Source: Bacteroidales bacterium UBA1794 (GTDB lineage: Bacteria; Bacteroidota; Bacteroidia; Bacteroidales; Bacteroidaceae). Taken from it: a stretch of DNA of 7,765 nucleotides. The notes below the pieces were generated by a model that searched no databases, had not been told where the DNA came from, and saw only the letters and a list, made by a program, of their open reading frames with translations. Both the position numbers and the translations under genes were made by a program. Below, one piece after another: positions 7,285 through 7,765 of the stretch; position 1 is the first letter of the stretch, and every line of letters begins with the position of its first letter. The DNA is taken from NCBI GenBank assembly GCA_002315435.1, contig DCFW01000035.1, positions 1-7,765 of the forward strand, given 5' to 3'.

Positions 7285-7304
7285 ACGTATATTTACGTAT
7301 ATTT
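7285..7304. repeat. Two adjacent copies of ACGTATATTT upstream of acnA
   Basis: ACGTATATTT occurs perfectly at 7285-7294 and 7295-7304. The first copy overlaps a perfect 10-bp palindrome, TATACGTATA (7282-7291). The 10-bp period puts both copies on the same face of the helix, about 135-155 bp before the acnA start. This could be a regulator site, but the AT-rich context makes chance possible. Confidence 0.4.
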
Positions 7305-7479
7305 AAGCATTAATTGGATTGCTATAGAAAAACAATTCGTTCTTAACTGTTTTACATAAGGATGTTTGTGAAAAGGTATATATATGCATGATATTGATGG
7401 GTTAAGTTTGTTCGTATGAATGTGAATGGTATAAAAATCGAATTACAGATATAATAGAATGACGTTGGATACAATCTTT

Positions 7480-7512
7480 TTAATAAAAATAGTTGCCTTA
7501 AGATTAGGGCAA
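7480..7512 (-). terminator. Possible terminator for a leftward transcript from beyond the window
   Basis: TTGCCTTAA (7493-7501) pairs with TTAGGGCAA (7504-7512), with one mismatch that is a T-G wobble on the plus strand and an A-C mismatch on the minus strand. The realistic stem is about 5-6 bp. Read on the minus strand it is followed by CTATTTTTATT. It could insulate acnA from a leftward gene outside the window. Confidence 0.35.
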
Positions 7513-7572
7513 TTTGAACAAATAAATGACAAATAGAAATGATGATATAAGCCTATCAGAGTTTATATTTCA

Positions 7573-7609
7573 GTAGTCCGCGAAATGTCTTATGCTGAAA
7601 GGATACTAC
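7573..7609. repeat. Short inverted repeat GTAGTCC / GGATACTAC
   Basis: GTAGT (7573-7577) pairs with ACTAC (7605-7609). Inside it, CC (7578-7579) can pair with GG (7601-7602) past a 2-nt bulge. On the plus strand it is followed by CAATTTTTAAA, so it might be a weak rightward terminator, but no gene precedes it on that strand. Its role is unknown. Confidence 0.3.
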
Positions 7610-7642
7610 CAATTTTTAAACTCGCTATAGCGTTTCGTTCTG

Positions 7643-7678
7643 CCCATAACTGCGAGTGACTCAACTCGTAGTTATGGG
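7643..7678. repeat. 15-bp inverted repeat, strong hairpin
   Basis: CCCATAACTGCGAGT (7643-7657) and ACTCGTAGTTATGGG (7664-7678) pair over 15 positions, with one G-T opposition at 7652/7669, around a 6-nt loop. No T-run follows on either strand, which argues against a terminator. A perfect palindrome CGCTATAGCG (7623-7632) lies just to the left. The form suits a REP-like or MITE-like intergenic element or a protein-binding site. Confidence 0.75.
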
Positions 7679-7699
7679 TTGGCAAACTCTTTTAGGCGG

Positions 7700-7728
7700 G
7701 GTGAACAACTCATAACTATGAGGTGAAC
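7700..7728. repeat. Palindrome bracketed by GGTGAAC direct repeats
   Basis: GGTGAAC occurs at 7700-7706 and 7722-7728 on either side of CTCATAACTATGAG (7709-7722), whose ends CTCATA / TATGAG pair. The 14-bp core resembles both arms of the larger hairpin at 7643-7678 (11 and 12 of 14 positions), so the two structures are probably related copies of one motif. Confidence 0.6.
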
Positions 7729-7765
7729 GAATGGTTGTATTAATGTCTTTTACTTAAAAGTGTTT

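Larger units (their letters stand above)
7152..7765. other. 614-bp intergenic region with no convincing gene
   Basis: I find no credible protein gene, tRNA or rRNA here. The longest ATG-started frame I traced on the plus strand is 25 codons (7459-7536), without supporting signals. About 7152-7310 is the AT-rich leader and possible control region of acnA. About 7310-7570 is AT-rich and largely featureless apart from the possible terminator at 7480-7512. About 7573-7728 is rich in palindromes. The window ends before any further gene appears. Confidence 0.75.

Noticed and set aside
7459..7536. A 25-codon plus-strand open frame in the intergenic region
   Set aside because: It is of a length expected by chance in AT-rich DNA, has no ribosome-binding signal and no recognisable peptide features, and overlaps the 7493-7512 hairpin.

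Overview
The window looks like chromosome from a Bacteroidales bacterium, most likely Bacteroides or a close relative. The basis is the moderately AT-rich DNA, start codons without strong Shine-Dalgarno sequences, and the order aconitase - isocitrate dehydrogenase - citrate synthase with a mitochondrial-type aconitase. That arrangement is described in Bacteroides fragilis. Species cannot be fixed from sequence alone. All five protein genes are on the minus strand, so transcription runs from high to low coordinates.

Layout from right to left. Positions 7152-7765 hold no convincing gene: an AT-rich leader with a weak candidate promoter for acnA, a duplicated 10-bp motif at 7285-7304, a possible terminator at 7480-7512, and a dense cluster of palindromes at 7573-7728. 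Then comes a tight operon: acnA (7151-4905), icd (4901-3630), gltA (3633-2284) and a CvfB/YitL-type RNA-binding protein gene (2279-1425). The gaps are 3 nt, a 4-nt ATGA overlap, and 4 nt. A stem-loop with a T-run at 1362-1394 probably ends this transcript. The last gene (1318-62) encodes a secreted Asn/Ser/Thr/Arg-rich protein with four 93-bp tandem repeat units and several degenerate half-units. It is probably transcribed separately.

The three metabolic enzymes form the oxidative branch of the citric acid cycle: oxaloacetate + acetyl-CoA to citrate, to isocitrate, to 2-oxoglutarate. In an anaerobe this branch mainly supplies 2-oxoglutarate for glutamate. The fourth gene is a predicted RNA-binding regulator, and its 4-nt spacing suggests it is expressed with the enzymes.

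The window is mostly well-conserved housekeeping DNA, and I do not see a clear undescribed multi-gene system. The points most worth following are the repeat protein, the mixed cofactor-site residues of the isocitrate dehydrogenase, the RNA-binding gene in the operon, and the palindrome cluster at the right edge.
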